64,000 nucleotides of DNA, from assembly GCA_965249745.1 (NCBI GenBank), contig OZ252252.1, positions 806,001 through 870,000 on the forward strand, written 5' to 3'. The position numbers and the translations under genes were made by a program. Below are positions 1 through 8,693 of this stretch, one piece after another (positions within the stretch are counted from its first letter, which is position 1; the number at the start of each line of letters is the position of its first letter). Below the pieces are notes generated by a model that saw only the letters and a program-made list of their open reading frames with translations, did not search any database and was not told the origin of the DNA. The stretch is from JANYHH01 sp965249745 (GTDB taxonomy: Bacteria; Deinococcota; Deinococci; Deinococcales; JAAFIG01).

Positions 1-1046
1 CCGTGAATCTCCAGGGCAGCCAAGGCTTCGTCGCGGATGTCCAGCGTCTCGCCGCTGGCGACCGAATCCGTGCCCAGCCCGACCTCCACGCCGTAGCGAG
101 CGTAGAGCGCCCACGGGAACGTGCCGCAGGAGAGGTTGCGGTTGCTGCGCGGGCAGGTCACGACTGCGCAGCCGTACTGCGCGATCGTTTTGACATCCTC
201 CTCGGTGACGTTGACCGCGTGGATCAATGTCGGTCGGGCATCCAGCACGCCCAATTCCGCGAGGTGCTTGACCGGGGTCAGGGCTGGGTCGGGTTTGCGT
301 CCCAGAATCGTCTCGGCGTCCGGCACGCCAGGAATCCCGGCCAACATGCCCGCCAGCGCCCCGCCGCCGGTACGGAACCACTCGAGTTCGCTGGCGTGTT
401 CCGCAAGGTGAATTTGCATTGGCAGTCCCTCTGACCGGGAGAATTCCGCCAGTCGTTTCAACAGAGCTGCACTGACCGTGTGGGCCGTGTGCGGCGAGAC
501 GCCCAGCCGCACGCCGCCCGTTCGCTCAAAGGTGCGCCAGGCGCGCAATCTGGCGGTTTGTTCGCTCATCAACTCGTCGGCGCGGGCGGGGTCAGCGCCG
601 ATCACCTCCCAGTAGGCGACCCCTGGCAGGTTCGCCTCTTCCAGTAGGTACGCCATGACCGGTTCCCGCGCCACGATGTCACCGAAGGCACCCGCGCCCG
701 AAGCACGAAGCTGTTCCACGCCGATTCGTGCCCCCTCGAGACCGCGCAGGTCGCGGTTCTGAATCACCGCCCTGGGAATCCAGTCAAAGTACGGCGCAGC
801 CAAAAACGGAAAACGGGTCATGTCCAGATGCGTGTGCGCGTTGACCGGGTGTGGCAGGATCGCCCGGCCCACGCGGGTTTCCGGGGCGTCCGGGAATTGC
901 GCCCGCAGATCGCTCAGTTTCCCGAAGCTCACGACGGTTCGCTCCGAACCATCGCCTGCGACGACCACGCCTGCATCCGACAACGGCAAACCGACGCCGT
1001 TGTAGACGGCGTCGGCACTCAGAATGGATCGTGTGACTTGATTCAC
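1..1046 (-). CDS. Metal-dependent amidohydrolase, possibly aminodeoxyfutalosine deaminase (partial, runs off left edge)
   Basis: About 348 residues are visible and the C-terminus lies outside the window. Amidohydrolase-superfamily motifs appear in order: NAHTHLD (H71, H73), HLAEH near 220, HAVNVTEED near 290, CPRSN, and LGTDSVAS near 335, which holds the catalytic Asp. Start is a GTG at 1046, 9 bp after the stop of the small upstream gene, so the two are probably co-translated. The cog0402 group includes chlorohydrolases, S-adenosylhomocysteine deaminases and aminodeoxyfutalosine deaminases. Deinococcus radiodurans Dr0824 of this group is known to deaminate 6-aminodeoxyfutalosine in menaquinone synthesis. 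That function here is inferred from the likely taxon, so substrate remains open. Family assignment is firm. Confidence 0.85.
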   Translation of the reverse strand, partial: MNQVTRSILSADAVYNGVGLPLSDAGVVVAGDGSERTVVSFGKLSDLRAQFPDAPETRVGRAILPHPVNAHTHLDMTRFPFLAAPYFDWIPRAVIQNRDLRGLEGARIGVEQLRASGAGAFGDIVAREPVMAYLLEEANLPGVAYWEVIGADPARADELMSEQTARLRAWRTFERTGGVRLGVSPHTAHTVSAALLKRLAEFSRSEGLPMQIHLAEHASELEWFRTGGGALAGMLAGIPGVPDAETILGRKPDPALTPVKHLAELGVLDARPTLIHAVNVTEEDVKTIAQYGCAVVTCPRSNRNLSCGTFPWALYARYGVEVGLGTDSVASGETLDIRDEALAALEIH

Positions 1047-1055
1047 GGGCGGGGG

Positions 1056-1274
1056 TTACTCGTCATCCGTATCGTCTTCATCCTCGTCATCGTCTTCGTC
1101 GGCGAAAACGCTCTCCGTCTCCCAGCCCTCCACTTCGCTGTGGGTGGCGATCTCCTCGCCGTTAGCGAAGAAACTGACGATGCCCTCGTCACTGACCTCC
1201 AGGGTCACATCGTCCGGGTCAATGTCATCAGGAATCTCGAGGTAAAACACGGCGTTCAATTCAATGCTTGGCAT
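1056..1274 (-). CDS. Small acidic protein, unknown function
   Basis: A 72-residue soluble protein with a beta-strand-like N-terminal half (MPSIELNAVFYLEIPDD) and a C-terminal run made almost only of Asp and Glu. Start ATG at 1274 is supported by a GGAGG ribosome site a few bases upstream. A TATACT -10-like box lies about 60 bp further upstream, so this mRNA has a leader, unlike many neighbours. It is followed after 9 bp by the amidohydrolase. No family recognised; the acidic tail could act as a charged linker or nucleic-acid mimic, but that is speculation. Confidence 0.7.
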   Translation of the reverse strand: MPSIELNAVFYLEIPDDIDPDDVTLEVSDEGIVSFFANGEEIATHSEVEGWETESVFADEDDDEDEDDTDDE

Positions 1275-1449
1275 ATGTCCTCCGTGAAGGAACGAGGGTT
1301 AAAGGCTCATTCCGAATATCCAAAGTATAGCCAAGATGGAGCAAAACGTGTCGCCGTAGAGAAACCGTATTGGCGACCGCTCGAGACAAGGCTATAGCTT
1401 CGTCTGACACGGGTTGGGAGAACAGAAATGGTTCAACTTGGATTGAGGT

Positions 1450-2712
1450 TCAGACCGCGCTGGAGGCTCTAACTTCGGTGGCGCTCGAGGTCACGGTGCT
1501 GGTATCGCTGACGATCCGGTTCTTACCGCCGCGCTTGGCCTGGTACGCCAGTTGATCGGCGCGGTTCATGGCCTTGTCGGCATCCTCGCGCTGCTGAGCT
1601 AGCGTCACACCGATGCTGCCGGTGATCGTCAACCCGGCTTTGAGCTGAATCCGTGCCAGCTCATCAGCCAGCGCCTGCGCGATCTGCACGGCCTGGGTCA
1701 GCTTGGTGTCCTGCAAGATTACGAAGAACTCGTCCCCGGCGTACCGAGCGCAGATATCGCCAACTCGAGCGCTGACCCGGATGGCGTTGGCGACTTCGGT
1801 CAGCACGCGGTCCCCGGCGGCGTGACCGAAGCGGTCGTTCCAGCTCTTGAAGTGATCCAGGTCTACGAAGACCACGCTGGCGGTTCCGTCCTTCAAGGCT
1901 TTCTCGAGCGCTTCGATGCCATAGGTGCGGGTATACAGTCCGGTCAGCGGGTCGCGGATGACCTTTTGTTTCAGCTCCATGTGTTCCTCGGCGATGCGTC
2001 GCCAGGCGCGCACGGCGGCGCTGTAGTTTTCGGTCGAATCGCGCAAAAAACCGTAGATCAGCATGACCGTGGCCAGCCAAACCAGGGGTGGCAGGTTCAG
2101 TCCCAATGACGCCACGCTCAGGTCCAAACCCACGGCCACCACCAGCACCGAGCCGGTCAACGTGAACCGCCGCGCTTGCGCCTTGCTGCCGCCTTTGGCT
2201 TGGGAATAGACCAGTGCCAGACAAGCGCAGATGGCACTGGCTAAAAGCGTCACGAACCAGGCAAAGGCCGGTCCGTTCTCGAAGCGAGCGTAGCCCTGCG
2301 GGGTGGTGCTAGCGCTCCGAATCAGGTTGTGTTCATCCGCCTGCATCCAGACGGTCATGACAGCTCCAAACAAGAGAGTTGCCGCCTCCACGGGGCCTCG
2401 AGAACCGGGATTGCGCTGAAAGCCGTGACGGAACATCAAGACCAAGCTGGGGTAGAACGCCAGACTCCCGATCACGACTCGCGCCAGCAGCGTGTTGCTC
2501 ATCATGGTGCCGCCCCAGTGGTTGAAATACGCCACGTAGACCAGCAATTGCAACGCACTGATGCCCAACGTGATCCGGTAACTCACCAGTAGGCGCTGAT
2601 CGGCGTTGCGGCGGTACTGATAACTGAAACTGGTCAGCACGGCCGCCAGCGACAGGATCGCCGCGACCAGCAACGGAACGGTGCTGGTGAAGACGGCGAA
2701 AAGCGCTGGCAT
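1450..2712 (-). CDS. Membrane-bound diguanylate cyclase (GGDEF domain)
   Basis: A 420-residue protein with about six to seven hydrophobic segments in residues 1-215 and a GGDEF domain in 250-410. The domain begins with DPLTGLYTR, has the metal-binding VDLDHFK stretch, and the signature reads AGDEF (near 326) instead of GGDEF; A-for-G is common in active cyclases. It should make cyclic-di-GMP from GTP at the membrane in response to an unknown signal. No EAL domain is present. A TAAACT -10 box (minus strand, 2719-2724) sits exactly 6 nt before ATG 2712, so the mRNA is probably leaderless. Confidence 0.92.
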   Translation of the reverse strand: MPALFAVFTSTVPLLVAAILSLAAVLTSFSYQYRRNADQRLLVSYRITLGISALQLLVYVAYFNHWGGTMMSNTLLARVVIGSLAFYPSLVLMFRHGFQRNPGSRGPVEAATLLFGAVMTVWMQADEHNLIRSASTTPQGYARFENGPAFAWFVTLLASAICACLALVYSQAKGGSKAQARRFTLTGSVLVVAVGLDLSVASLGLNLPPLVWLATVMLIYGFLRDSTENYSAAVRAWRRIAEEHMELKQKVIRDPLTGLYTRTYGIEALEKALKDGTASVVFVDLDHFKSWNDRFGHAAGDRVLTEVANAIRVSARVGDICARYAGDEFFVILQDTKLTQAVQIAQALADELARIQLKAGLTITGSIGVTLAQQREDADKAMNRADQLAYQAKRGGKNRIVSDTSTVTSSATEVRASSAV

Positions 2713-2801
2713 AAAACCAGTTTAGGGGCGAGGCTCGATTGTGATTGTTCATCTCAGACAACGCCGCAGCCTGGCATCCGAAGAGAGTTTCAGCTTACGG
2801 T

Positions 2802-3407
2802 TCACCCACCAGATTCGTCCTTGAACAACTCTTTCAAGCCCACGAACGGATTGCTCGAGGGGGTGTCTTTTTGAACGAGTTGCGGGCAGTCGGACCGACC
2901 GGCGGCGCAGGCGTTCTCCGCGAGGCGCTTCAGATTCGTGCCGCACTCGGCGCACAGACCGGGGCAGTCGGGTTTGCAGAGCACAATCTCAGGGCTTTCC
3001 AGGCTGAAGGCTTCAGCGAAGAGTTCGGTCAGGTCCAGGTTTGGATTCCCGAACACGATGATCTCCTCGCCGTCGTCCAGCACCTCGCGGCGCGGCTTCA
3101 AAACTTTTGGATTGTACTGCAATAAACTCTCGAGCCTGGCCTCGACCGAAGCCGTGACCGGATCGAGGCAGCGAGCGCATTCCAAGAGCGCCACGGCTTT
3201 GATGCGACCCGCCAGCCAGTACTCGTCCGCGCCCACGTGCGACACGACCGCCCGCCACTGCGCGTTTCCCTGCAACGGAATCGGCGTGCGCGTCTGCGAG
3301 CCATCAGGGTTCAAACTGAGGAATTCCAACTGCTCGAGTTCCCCAGAGGCGCTGATGTCGCCCCCATTCAAAATTTTTGCCACGTTCAAACCGGCCACTT
3401 GATTCAT
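2802..3407 (-). CDS. yceD: YceD/DUF177 family protein
   Basis: A 201-residue DUF177 protein. The four-cysteine cluster around residues 147-160 (CKPDCPGLCAECGTNL) is the hallmark of the bacterial family; another pair, CARC, lies near residue 80. Family members are linked to 23S rRNA accumulation and are usually encoded just before rpmF (ribosomal protein L32). Here only 89 bp separate its stop from the diguanylate cyclase start and no rpmF is present, so the usual linkage is lost. TAAACT (minus strand, 3414-3419) lies 6 nt upstream of ATG 3407, indicating a leaderless transcript. Confidence 0.85.
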   Translation of the reverse strand: MNQVAGLNVAKILNGGDISASGELEQLEFLSLNPDGSQTRTPIPLQGNAQWRAVVSHVGADEYWLAGRIKAVALLECARCLDPVTASVEARLESLLQYNPKVLKPRREVLDDGEEIIVFGNPNLDLTELFAEAFSLESPEIVLCKPDCPGLCAECGTNLKRLAENACAAGRSDCPQLVQKDTPSSNPFVGLKELFKDESGG

Positions 3408-3605
3408 CCCTTCAGTTTAGGCCCTCCGTCAAGGACCCGCCTCACCTATGCGGCCTAACTCGAGTGGCTTATTCAATCCGCCTTCCCACGAAAGAACTCG
3501 AGTCGCCCAGCCCGGCTGTACAGCTCGAGAGAGAATCGCCCTCTGGGCCGCTGCATAAGAATGCAAGCCGTCTGCATCGCAGTTTTCGCGTGCTAGGGTC
3601 TGGAT

Positions 3606-4502
3606 ATGCAAATCGCCATTCTCGGGGTACCGATGGACCTCGGTGCGGGACGACGCGGCGTGGACATGGGCCCGAGCGCCCTGCGATACGCGCAACTCAG
3701 TGAAAACCTGCGCGCCCTCGGACACGGCGTTACCGACCTGGGCAACGTCAGCGTGCCCGTCGTGGAAGCGATAGACCGTAGCGAACGAATTTACGACGAA
3801 CACCCGCACTACCTAGAACAGATTCGCCTCGCCTGTCAGGAGGCGGCCGAACGGCTCGCCGCGCTCCAGCCCGACGTGATCCCGGTCGCCATCGGCGGCG
3901 ATCACTCGATGAGCATGGGTACGGTCGCCGGAGCCGCTCGAGGCGAACGGGTCGGGCTGATCTGGGTGGATGCCCACACCGATTTCAACACCCCAGAAAC
4001 CAGTCCGAGCGGCAACGTTCACGGGATGCCCGTGGCCAGCCTCGTTGGACTCGGTGACCCGCGCCTGGTGAACATCGGCGGGGTCGGCGCGAAGATTCGT
4101 CCGGAGGACATCGTGATGATCGGGATTCGCAGCGTGGACCGAGGCGAGCGCGAACTCCTCCGGCAGCACGGAGCCTGCCTGTACACGATGAAAGAGGTGG
4201 ACACCATCGGCATGGCCAGAATCGCCGCCGAAACCCTCGAGCGCCTCAAGGGACTGAGCCGAATTCACGTCTCCTTCGACGCCGACTCTCTGGACCCCAG
4301 CATCGCCCCCGGCGTCGGCACCCCCGTCCCCGGCGGCCTGTCCTACCGCGAGGCGCACCTCCTGATGGAACTCCTGTCCGACTCCGGCAAGGTCGGCAGC
4401 CTCGACCTCGTGGAAGTCAACCCAGTGCTGGACCGCGAGAACATGACCGCCAAAGTCATGGTGGAAATGGCGTGCAGCCTCCTCGGGAAAAGCATTCTCT
4501 GA
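3606..4502 (+). CDS. rocF: Arginase
   Basis: A 298-residue ureohydrolase that should hydrolyse arginine to ornithine and urea. All binuclear manganese-site motifs are present: GGDHS near 98, DAHTDFN near 122-128, and SFDADSLDP near 225. Length and the substrate-loop motif SGNVHGMP match bacterial RocF arginases rather than agmatinases. TAGGGT at 3594-3599 is followed by exactly 6 nt and then ATG 3606, so it is likely leaderless. The gene appears monocistronic, with a 370-bp non-coding stretch downstream. An arginase-like paralogue with an altered metal site lies at 22445-23257. Confidence 0.93.
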   Translation: MQIAILGVPMDLGAGRRGVDMGPSALRYAQLSENLRALGHGVTDLGNVSVPVVEAIDRSERIYDEHPHYLEQIRLACQEAAERLAALQPDVIPVAIGGDHSMSMGTVAGAARGERVGLIWVDAHTDFNTPETSPSGNVHGMPVASLVGLGDPRLVNIGGVGAKIRPEDIVMIGIRSVDRGERELLRQHGACLYTMKEVDTIGMARIAAETLERLKGLSRIHVSFDADSLDPSIAPGVGTPVPGGLSYREAHLLMELLSDSGKVGSLDLVEVNPVLDRENMTAKVMVEMACSLLGKSIL

Positions 4503-4872
4503 ACACCCGAGACCACAACCCTCGAGCCTGTCCGTTGCCACCAGCCTCTCTCGTTGAGAGAGGTCCTCGCTTCAGCGAGGGGTGAGAGGAGCGTTGTGTC
4601 CTGCACACAGAGAGATAGGACGCGATAGCGAGCTGCCCTTGACCTTCGTCTCGAGAAATATTGCTTGGGATGTCTCGAGCATGATCGTTGGTGGCTGGGC
4701 GAACAGCCGTTCGCCCCTACGGGATGCGTGGGACGTACCTGGCGTGCCAAAACCCTACGAAGACCGTGGGACTCGAGCGCGAAATAAATTCTCGTTGCGA
4801 ATTCAACCCCGGCTCGCATTCAACCGCCCCTCGAGCCACCACTTTTTCACGGCCGCGCCGTAAAATTTCCTC
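4503..4872. other. Intergenic region with nested hairpins, no gene
   Basis: No convincing coding sequence. Around 4551-4567 there is a hairpin CTCTCTCGTTGAGAGAG, followed directly by a second at about 4571-4586 (CCTCGCTTCAGCGAGG). A third, GGGCGAACAGCCGTTCGCCC near 4696-4715, is followed by CTACGGG. They look like dispersed palindromic elements and may also end the rocF transcript, although no long T-run follows. The 3' end carries the TAAAAT -10 box of the next gene. Confidence 0.5.
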
Positions 4873-6069
4873 ATGCGTCTCTCCACCGTCTTGATTGCCC
4901 TAAGCCTCGCTGCGCTCACCGTCAGCACGGCTGCGCCCAGCTCACTCGAGCGTGGTCCGCGCAAGGTAACGCTTGACGATGGGCGGTCGTTCACCGTGAC
5001 CATGCCGACGAATTTTGATTTGCGGGTCGCCGCGCAAGGTCTGGGTCGCACACGCTTCATGGCGAAAAGCCCGGACGGTCGCATCTTTGTGACCGACATG
5101 TTTGACCGCACCGATAACACCAAGGGTAAGGTCTACGCCCTGTCCAATTTCGATGCCAGCAGCGGAAAGTTTCAGCGGGTCACGACGTATCTATCAGGTT
5201 TGCACAACCCGAACAGCTTGACCTTTCACACGGACCGAGCGGGTCGGAACTGGTTGTACCTGGCGTTGACCGATAAGCTGCTGCGCTACCGGTTCACGCC
5301 CGGCGAACTGAAACCGAGCGCCGCGTCGCAAACGCTGGCCACCTTTCCGGCGTACGGCTTGTCTTACAAGTACGGCGGCTGGCATTTGACGCGCACCGTC
5401 GTGGTCGGACCGGACGAGCGGGTGTATGTCTCCGTGGGCAGCAGTTGCAACGCCTGCGTGGAGAAGGAAGCGATTCGGGCCAGCGTGGTCGTGATGGACT
5501 TAGACGGCAAAAATCAGCGACCCTTCGCCACGGGTTTACGCAACGCGGTCGGCTTGCACTTCGTTGGAAATCAGCTTTACGCCACGAACATGGGCGCGGA
5601 TCACCTCGGGGATGGCTTACCGAACGATCAGCTCTACGCGCTCCAAGATAGGGCGAATTACGGCTGGCCATACTGCTACGTCAAGGGCACGCGGGCGCAG
5701 GTTGACCAGAAGTACAACCCAAACGGTGTGCGCTTCAACTGCGCCAAGGTTCCCGCCGCGCTGACCGGACTGCCAGCTCACGCCGCACCGCTCGGACTCG
5801 AGTATTTCGGGTCTGGCAGCGCGCCGGAGTTGCGCGATTCGTTTCTGGTTGCGCTGCACGGTTCTGGCTTTATTCGGATCGGGACTGGGTACGCGCTCTG
5901 GCGAGTCGCGCGGAGCAGCGGTCGCGCTGAGCCGTTCATGGACGGCTTTTTGAAGGGCGGCAAGATTCTCGGGCGGCCCGTGGACGTACTCGCGTTCGGG
6001 ACAGGGTTTCTGATGACGGACGATAGCAGCGGGGTCGTGTACTTCGTGCAACCTCGAGCGAATCGTTGA
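4873..6069 (+). CDS. Exported PQQ-dependent sugar dehydrogenase-like beta-propeller protein
   Basis: A 398-residue protein with a Sec signal peptide (about residues 1-20, ending STAA) followed by a six-bladed propeller typical of soluble aldose and L-sorbosone dehydrogenases. Family features include GGWHLTRTVVVGPDERVYVS around 170-190 with the conserved His, a CNAC cysteine pair, LRNAVGLHF, and the GADHLGDGLPNDQLYAL blade near 240. Such enzymes oxidise sugars in the periplasm using PQQ; whether this host makes PQQ cannot be seen. TAAAAT at 4861-4866 lies 6 nt before ATG 4873, so leaderless. Substrate not predictable. Confidence 0.8.
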   Translation: MRLSTVLIALSLAALTVSTAAPSSLERGPRKVTLDDGRSFTVTMPTNFDLRVAAQGLGRTRFMAKSPDGRIFVTDMFDRTDNTKGKVYALSNFDASSGKFQRVTTYLSGLHNPNSLTFHTDRAGRNWLYLALTDKLLRYRFTPGELKPSAASQTLATFPAYGLSYKYGGWHLTRTVVVGPDERVYVSVGSSCNACVEKEAIRASVVVMDLDGKNQRPFATGLRNAVGLHFVGNQLYATNMGADHLGDGLPNDQLYALQDRANYGWPYCYVKGTRAQVDQKYNPNGVRFNCAKVPAALTGLPAHAAPLGLEYFGSGSAPELRDSFLVALHGSGFIRIGTGYALWRVARSSGRAEPFMDGFLKGGKILGRPVDVLAFGTGFLMTDDSSGVVYFVQPRANR

Positions 6070-6258
6070 GGGCAAAGTTTACTGGCGCGGCTCACAATTT
6101 CAGCGAGCGAGACCGTGGCTTCCCACCGTAGCTCGAGCACGTGCGGGACAAGTTTGTTTTGAAAACGCGAAGCCCGAAAACCTGTAGTCTCGAGCGGTCA
6201 AGCTGAGCCTATGCGGTTTTCACACGTCATTCTTTGACACCTCGGGTAAACTGGTTTG

Positions 6259-6684
6259 ATGCCTGCCACAGTCTTGATCGCGGATGACAGCGAGTCTATT
6301 CGCAGCCTCCTCGAGATGATTCTCTCCGCCGAAGGTCACACAGTCGTTCAGGTCGGAGATGGGCGCGAGGCGCTGGCGTATCTGAAGGACAACACGCCGG
6401 ACCTGCTGATTCTGGATGTCACGATGCCGTTCATTGACGGGATAGAAATCTGCGGGCGGGTCAAGCGCATCTCGCGGTTGAAAGCCTCGCCGGTCATCAT
6501 TCTGACCGCGCACACCGACGAGGATTCCAAGAAGCGTGCCCTGCAAGCGGGCGCGGACGCCTTCGTCAACAAGCCGCTGGCGGGCAAGAACCTGCGTCAG
6601 ACGATCAACGAGATGCTCGAGAAGCGCGAGACGATGAAGCTCAAGCAAACCACAGTCACGATAGACGAAAGTTTGTCGCGCTGA
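6259..6684 (+). CDS. Single-domain response regulator (CheY-like)
   Basis: A 141-residue receiver domain with short C-terminal tail. Phosphoacceptor Asp lies in LLILDVTMPFIDG (near residue 52), the acidic pair in IADDS (near 8-10), the conserved Thr in ILTAHTDED and Lys in FVNKPL. No output domain, so it probably acts by protein contact. ATG 6259 is chosen over the adjacent TTG because TAAACT at 6247-6252 sits 6 nt upstream. No kinase is adjacent. The 3' end, including the stop codon, is part of a 14-bp tandem repeat. Confidence 0.88.
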   Translation: MPATVLIADDSESIRSLLEMILSAEGHTVVQVGDGREALAYLKDNTPDLLILDVTMPFIDGIEICGRVKRISRLKASPVIILTAHTDEDSKKRALQAGADAFVNKPLAGKNLRQTINEMLEKRETMKLKQTTVTIDESLSR

Positions 6685-6728
6685 ATGGGTCGAGTTGAAC
6701 GGGTCAAGCTGAACAGGTCGAACCGAAA
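6673..6728 (+). repeat. 14-bp tandem repeat, four imperfect copies, spanning the stop codon of the response regulator
   Basis: Copies at 6673-6686, 6687-6700, 6701-6714 and 6715-6728; the two central ones read GGGTCGAGTTGAAC and GGGTCAAGCTGAAC. The first copy contains the TGA stop of the preceding gene (6682-6684), so the array grew from the gene's 3' end into the intergenic region. Confidence 0.85.
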
Positions 6729-6881
6729 GTTCTTTCGCAACGCTCGAGCCAGATTCAGCTCATCCAACCGCGCACAGGGTTGCGTATACCAAACTGAGCG
6801 AGCCGGTTCCAACCAGGCTCGCCCCCGGATGGATACGCCCTCACCTCCCTCGGTTGCGTATCCATCCCCCTTCTATCAGCG

Positions 6882-6887
6882 TACACT
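6882..6887 (+). promoter_or_regulatory. Leaderless -10 box for the truB transcript
   Basis: TACACT is followed by 6 nt and a GTG at 6894. This is the same TANNNT-N6-start arrangement as at many other genes in the window, and it points to the short leader ORF, not truB itself, as the first translated codon. Confidence 0.6.
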
Positions 6888-6893
6888 CGAGGG

Positions 6894-6929
6894 GTGACGC
6901 CCGAATTCCGCAAGCTGGAGCGCGCCTAA
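6894..6929 (+). CDS. 11-codon leaderless leader peptide upstream of truB
   Basis: GTG 6894 opens an 11-residue peptide (read as MTPEFRKLERA) ending in TAA 6927-6929, two bases before the probable GTG start of truB at 6932. The -10 box TACACT lies exactly 6 nt upstream of the peptide start, so ribosomes would load at the 5' end of the mRNA and could reinitiate on truB. No strong ribosome site precedes truB, which fits coupling. Whether the peptide is made is inference. Confidence 0.5.
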   Translation: MTPEFRKLERA

Positions 6930-6931
6930 TC

Positions 6932-7828
6932 GTGGGCGTGTTCGTCGTGGACAAGCCGATGGGTCTGACCTCGTTCGATGTCGTGGCGCGGGCCCGGAAA
7001 TTGCTGAACACGCGCCGGATCGGACACACCGGAACCCTCGACCCACTCGCCACCGGCGTGCTGGTGCTGGCGGTCGGGGACAGCACGAAGCTGGTGCAGT
7101 TCTTGGAAACTGACAGCAAGGATTACTTGGCGCTCGTCTCCCTGGGCGCGGGCACGCCGACCCTAGACGCCGAAGGTCCAATCGCCAGCCGAGCGGACGT
7201 GCCAGCCCTGACCCCCGAACTGCTAGAGCCAGTGCTGGCGCGGTTTCGGGGCGTGCAGGATCAGATGCCCCCGGATTACAGCGCCATCCATATCGGCGGG
7301 CAACGGGCTTACGATCTGGCGCGAAGCGGTCAGGCGGTGACGCTCCAAACGCGGCGCATCACGGTTCACCGCTTGGACTTACGGGCTATCCTGCCCTCGG
7401 TGCGCGACGCGAACCCAGCCCAGTACGGCGCGCCCATCTTTCCACCGCCGCTCGGGGACTTCCCGACCCTGGTGCTGGAATGCAGCGTCTCGAGCGGCAG
7501 TTACATTCGCAGCTTGGCGCGGGACATCGGCGCAGCCTTGGGCACGGTCGCACATCTGTCTGGTCTGGTGCGAACCAGAGTTGGGCAGTTCCACCTGGCC
7601 GAAGCCGTACCGCTGGAAAGCCTGGCATCGGCTCAGCCCAGAAACGACCTGGAAAGCCTCGAGCTGCCCGTGATCGCCGTAACGCCGGAGCAAGCCAAGG
7701 ACATCCGCGACGGCAAGCGTTTAGCCCACGAACACCCTGGCAGAGCCGTCGTGACGCTCAAAGGGGAACTGGTGGCGGTCGTGGACGGTGACGGCTCGAG
7801 GCTGAAAGTCCTACGCGTCTGGCAGTGA
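6932..7828 (+). CDS. truB: tRNA pseudouridine(55) synthase TruB
   Basis: Makes pseudouridine 55 in the T-loop of tRNAs. The protein (298 residues from GTG 6932) starts at the conserved FVVDKPMGLTSFDVV and contains the catalytic-Asp motif HTGTLDPLATGVLVLA (Asp near 40). Other landmarks are QMPPDYSAIHIGGQRAYDLAR and YIRSLARDIG. A start at GTG 6938 is possible. Upstream is a leaderless 11-codon peptide ending 2 bp before the start. The insertion between QTRRITVHRL and LVLECSVSSGSYIRS (FPPPLGDFPT) is slightly long for the family. Assignment is firm. Confidence 0.95.
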   Translation: MGVFVVDKPMGLTSFDVVARARKLLNTRRIGHTGTLDPLATGVLVLAVGDSTKLVQFLETDSKDYLALVSLGAGTPTLDAEGPIASRADVPALTPELLEPVLARFRGVQDQMPPDYSAIHIGGQRAYDLARSGQAVTLQTRRITVHRLDLRAILPSVRDANPAQYGAPIFPPPLGDFPTLVLECSVSSGSYIRSLARDIGAALGTVAHLSGLVRTRVGQFHLAEAVPLESLASAQPRNDLESLELPVIAVTPEQAKDIRDGKRLAHEHPGRAVVTLKGELVAVVDGDGSRLKVLRVWQ

Positions 7829-7868
7829 GATTTGCCCGTCGAAGCCAGCCATGAATCTGCTGCAACCT

Positions 7869-7964
7869 TGTTGATAACCCCACGATTCGACTACCCCACG
7901 TTTGCGTCATAGACGCACTCGATTGTTTTTGAACGTGAACCTGACCACGCCGAACTCAGTAAGT
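7869..7964 (+). repeat. ~95-bp dispersed intergenic repeat, copy A
   Basis: Aligns with three other copies (32335-32428, 37374-37438 and 37462-37557). Shared landmarks in order: a CACGNTTCGNCTA stretch, the hairpin TGCGTCATAGACGCA, ATTG, and a conserved tail CTGACCACGCCGAACTCAG. Located in the 292-bp gap after truB, which otherwise contains no gene I can support. Confidence 0.75.
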
Positions 7965-8120
7965 CAGAGGCAACGATCTACCTGTCATGCACAAGAGGTT
8001 TGCCCTCGGACTGCGCTCGAGAAGATTCGTGAAACATGTAACGGTGGCGACATGAAAAGAGGCGGCTCGGAACCAACTCCCTGCTGCCCCTCAGGTCAAC
8101 TGTTTTCAGCTAACGCGCTT

Positions 8121-8402
8121 TTATTTCTCGAGTTCCTCAGCGCATAAGGCGTCCGGCCAGTTCAGGCAGACTTCCTTCCAGCAGACCTGCACCAGTTCGC
8201 GGCCGTTACTGCGCACGGCCGGGCGATCCACCCAGGGGTGATCGAGTTCGTCCACGAACAGCAATTCATCGTCGGCGTTGACTGAGCGGAGCGTCAGATG
8301 CTCCAGCAACGCCTCGCGTTCGCTGCCCGTCAACAAGGTGAGGGGTTTGATTTCGGGGGTTGTCGCAACCGGGCCGAGCGGATGGGTGCTAAGGGTCGCC
8401 AT
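8121..8402 (-). CDS. Hypothetical protein, unknown function
   Basis: 93 residues from ATG 8402 (MATLSTHPLGP). That start has TTGGAG a few bases upstream and an AT-rich TATATT box before it; the open frame extends further upstream but without a better signal. No signal peptide, membrane segment or recognised motif; two cysteines near the C-terminus (VCWKEVCLNW). It lies convergent to the intergenic repeat and divergent from the DUF4384 gene. Function unknown. Confidence 0.6.
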   Translation of the reverse strand: MATLSTHPLGPVATTPEIKPLTLLTGSEREALLEHLTLRSVNADDELLFVDELDHPWVDRPAVRSNGRELVQVCWKEVCLNWPDALCAEELEK

Positions 8403-8693
8403 AAACTCCAAGTGAAAATATACACCTGTTGGTGCTTCACAATGGCAACTTCGCACACTACAGTCACTTCAGAAGTTCGGGAATTGCTTCGAGAAGCTGT
8501 GTCGGACAATGTTTTTGTTCTCTGAGAGACGCACGGCAGATTTGAGCCGAGGCTCATCGGAGTGCCAGAAAACCGGGAATTCTTTACCGCGACTTCATTT
8601 CTAAAGGAAACTAAGCCTCGCTTCATGGAGCGGCTCGTTTGCGGGATTAACCTTGCGTCATTCCGCCCACGAACACGGGCGAAAGGAGCAACC

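Noticed and set aside
7940..7964. A 5S rRNA gene suggested by GCCGAACTCAG in the repeats
   Set aside because: Only about 20 nt resemble 5S; the rest of the 5S molecule is absent at all four copies.
7902..8147. 81-codon plus-strand frame after truB
   Set aside because: It lies across the dispersed repeat and runs into the 3' end of the opposite gene; no initiation signals.
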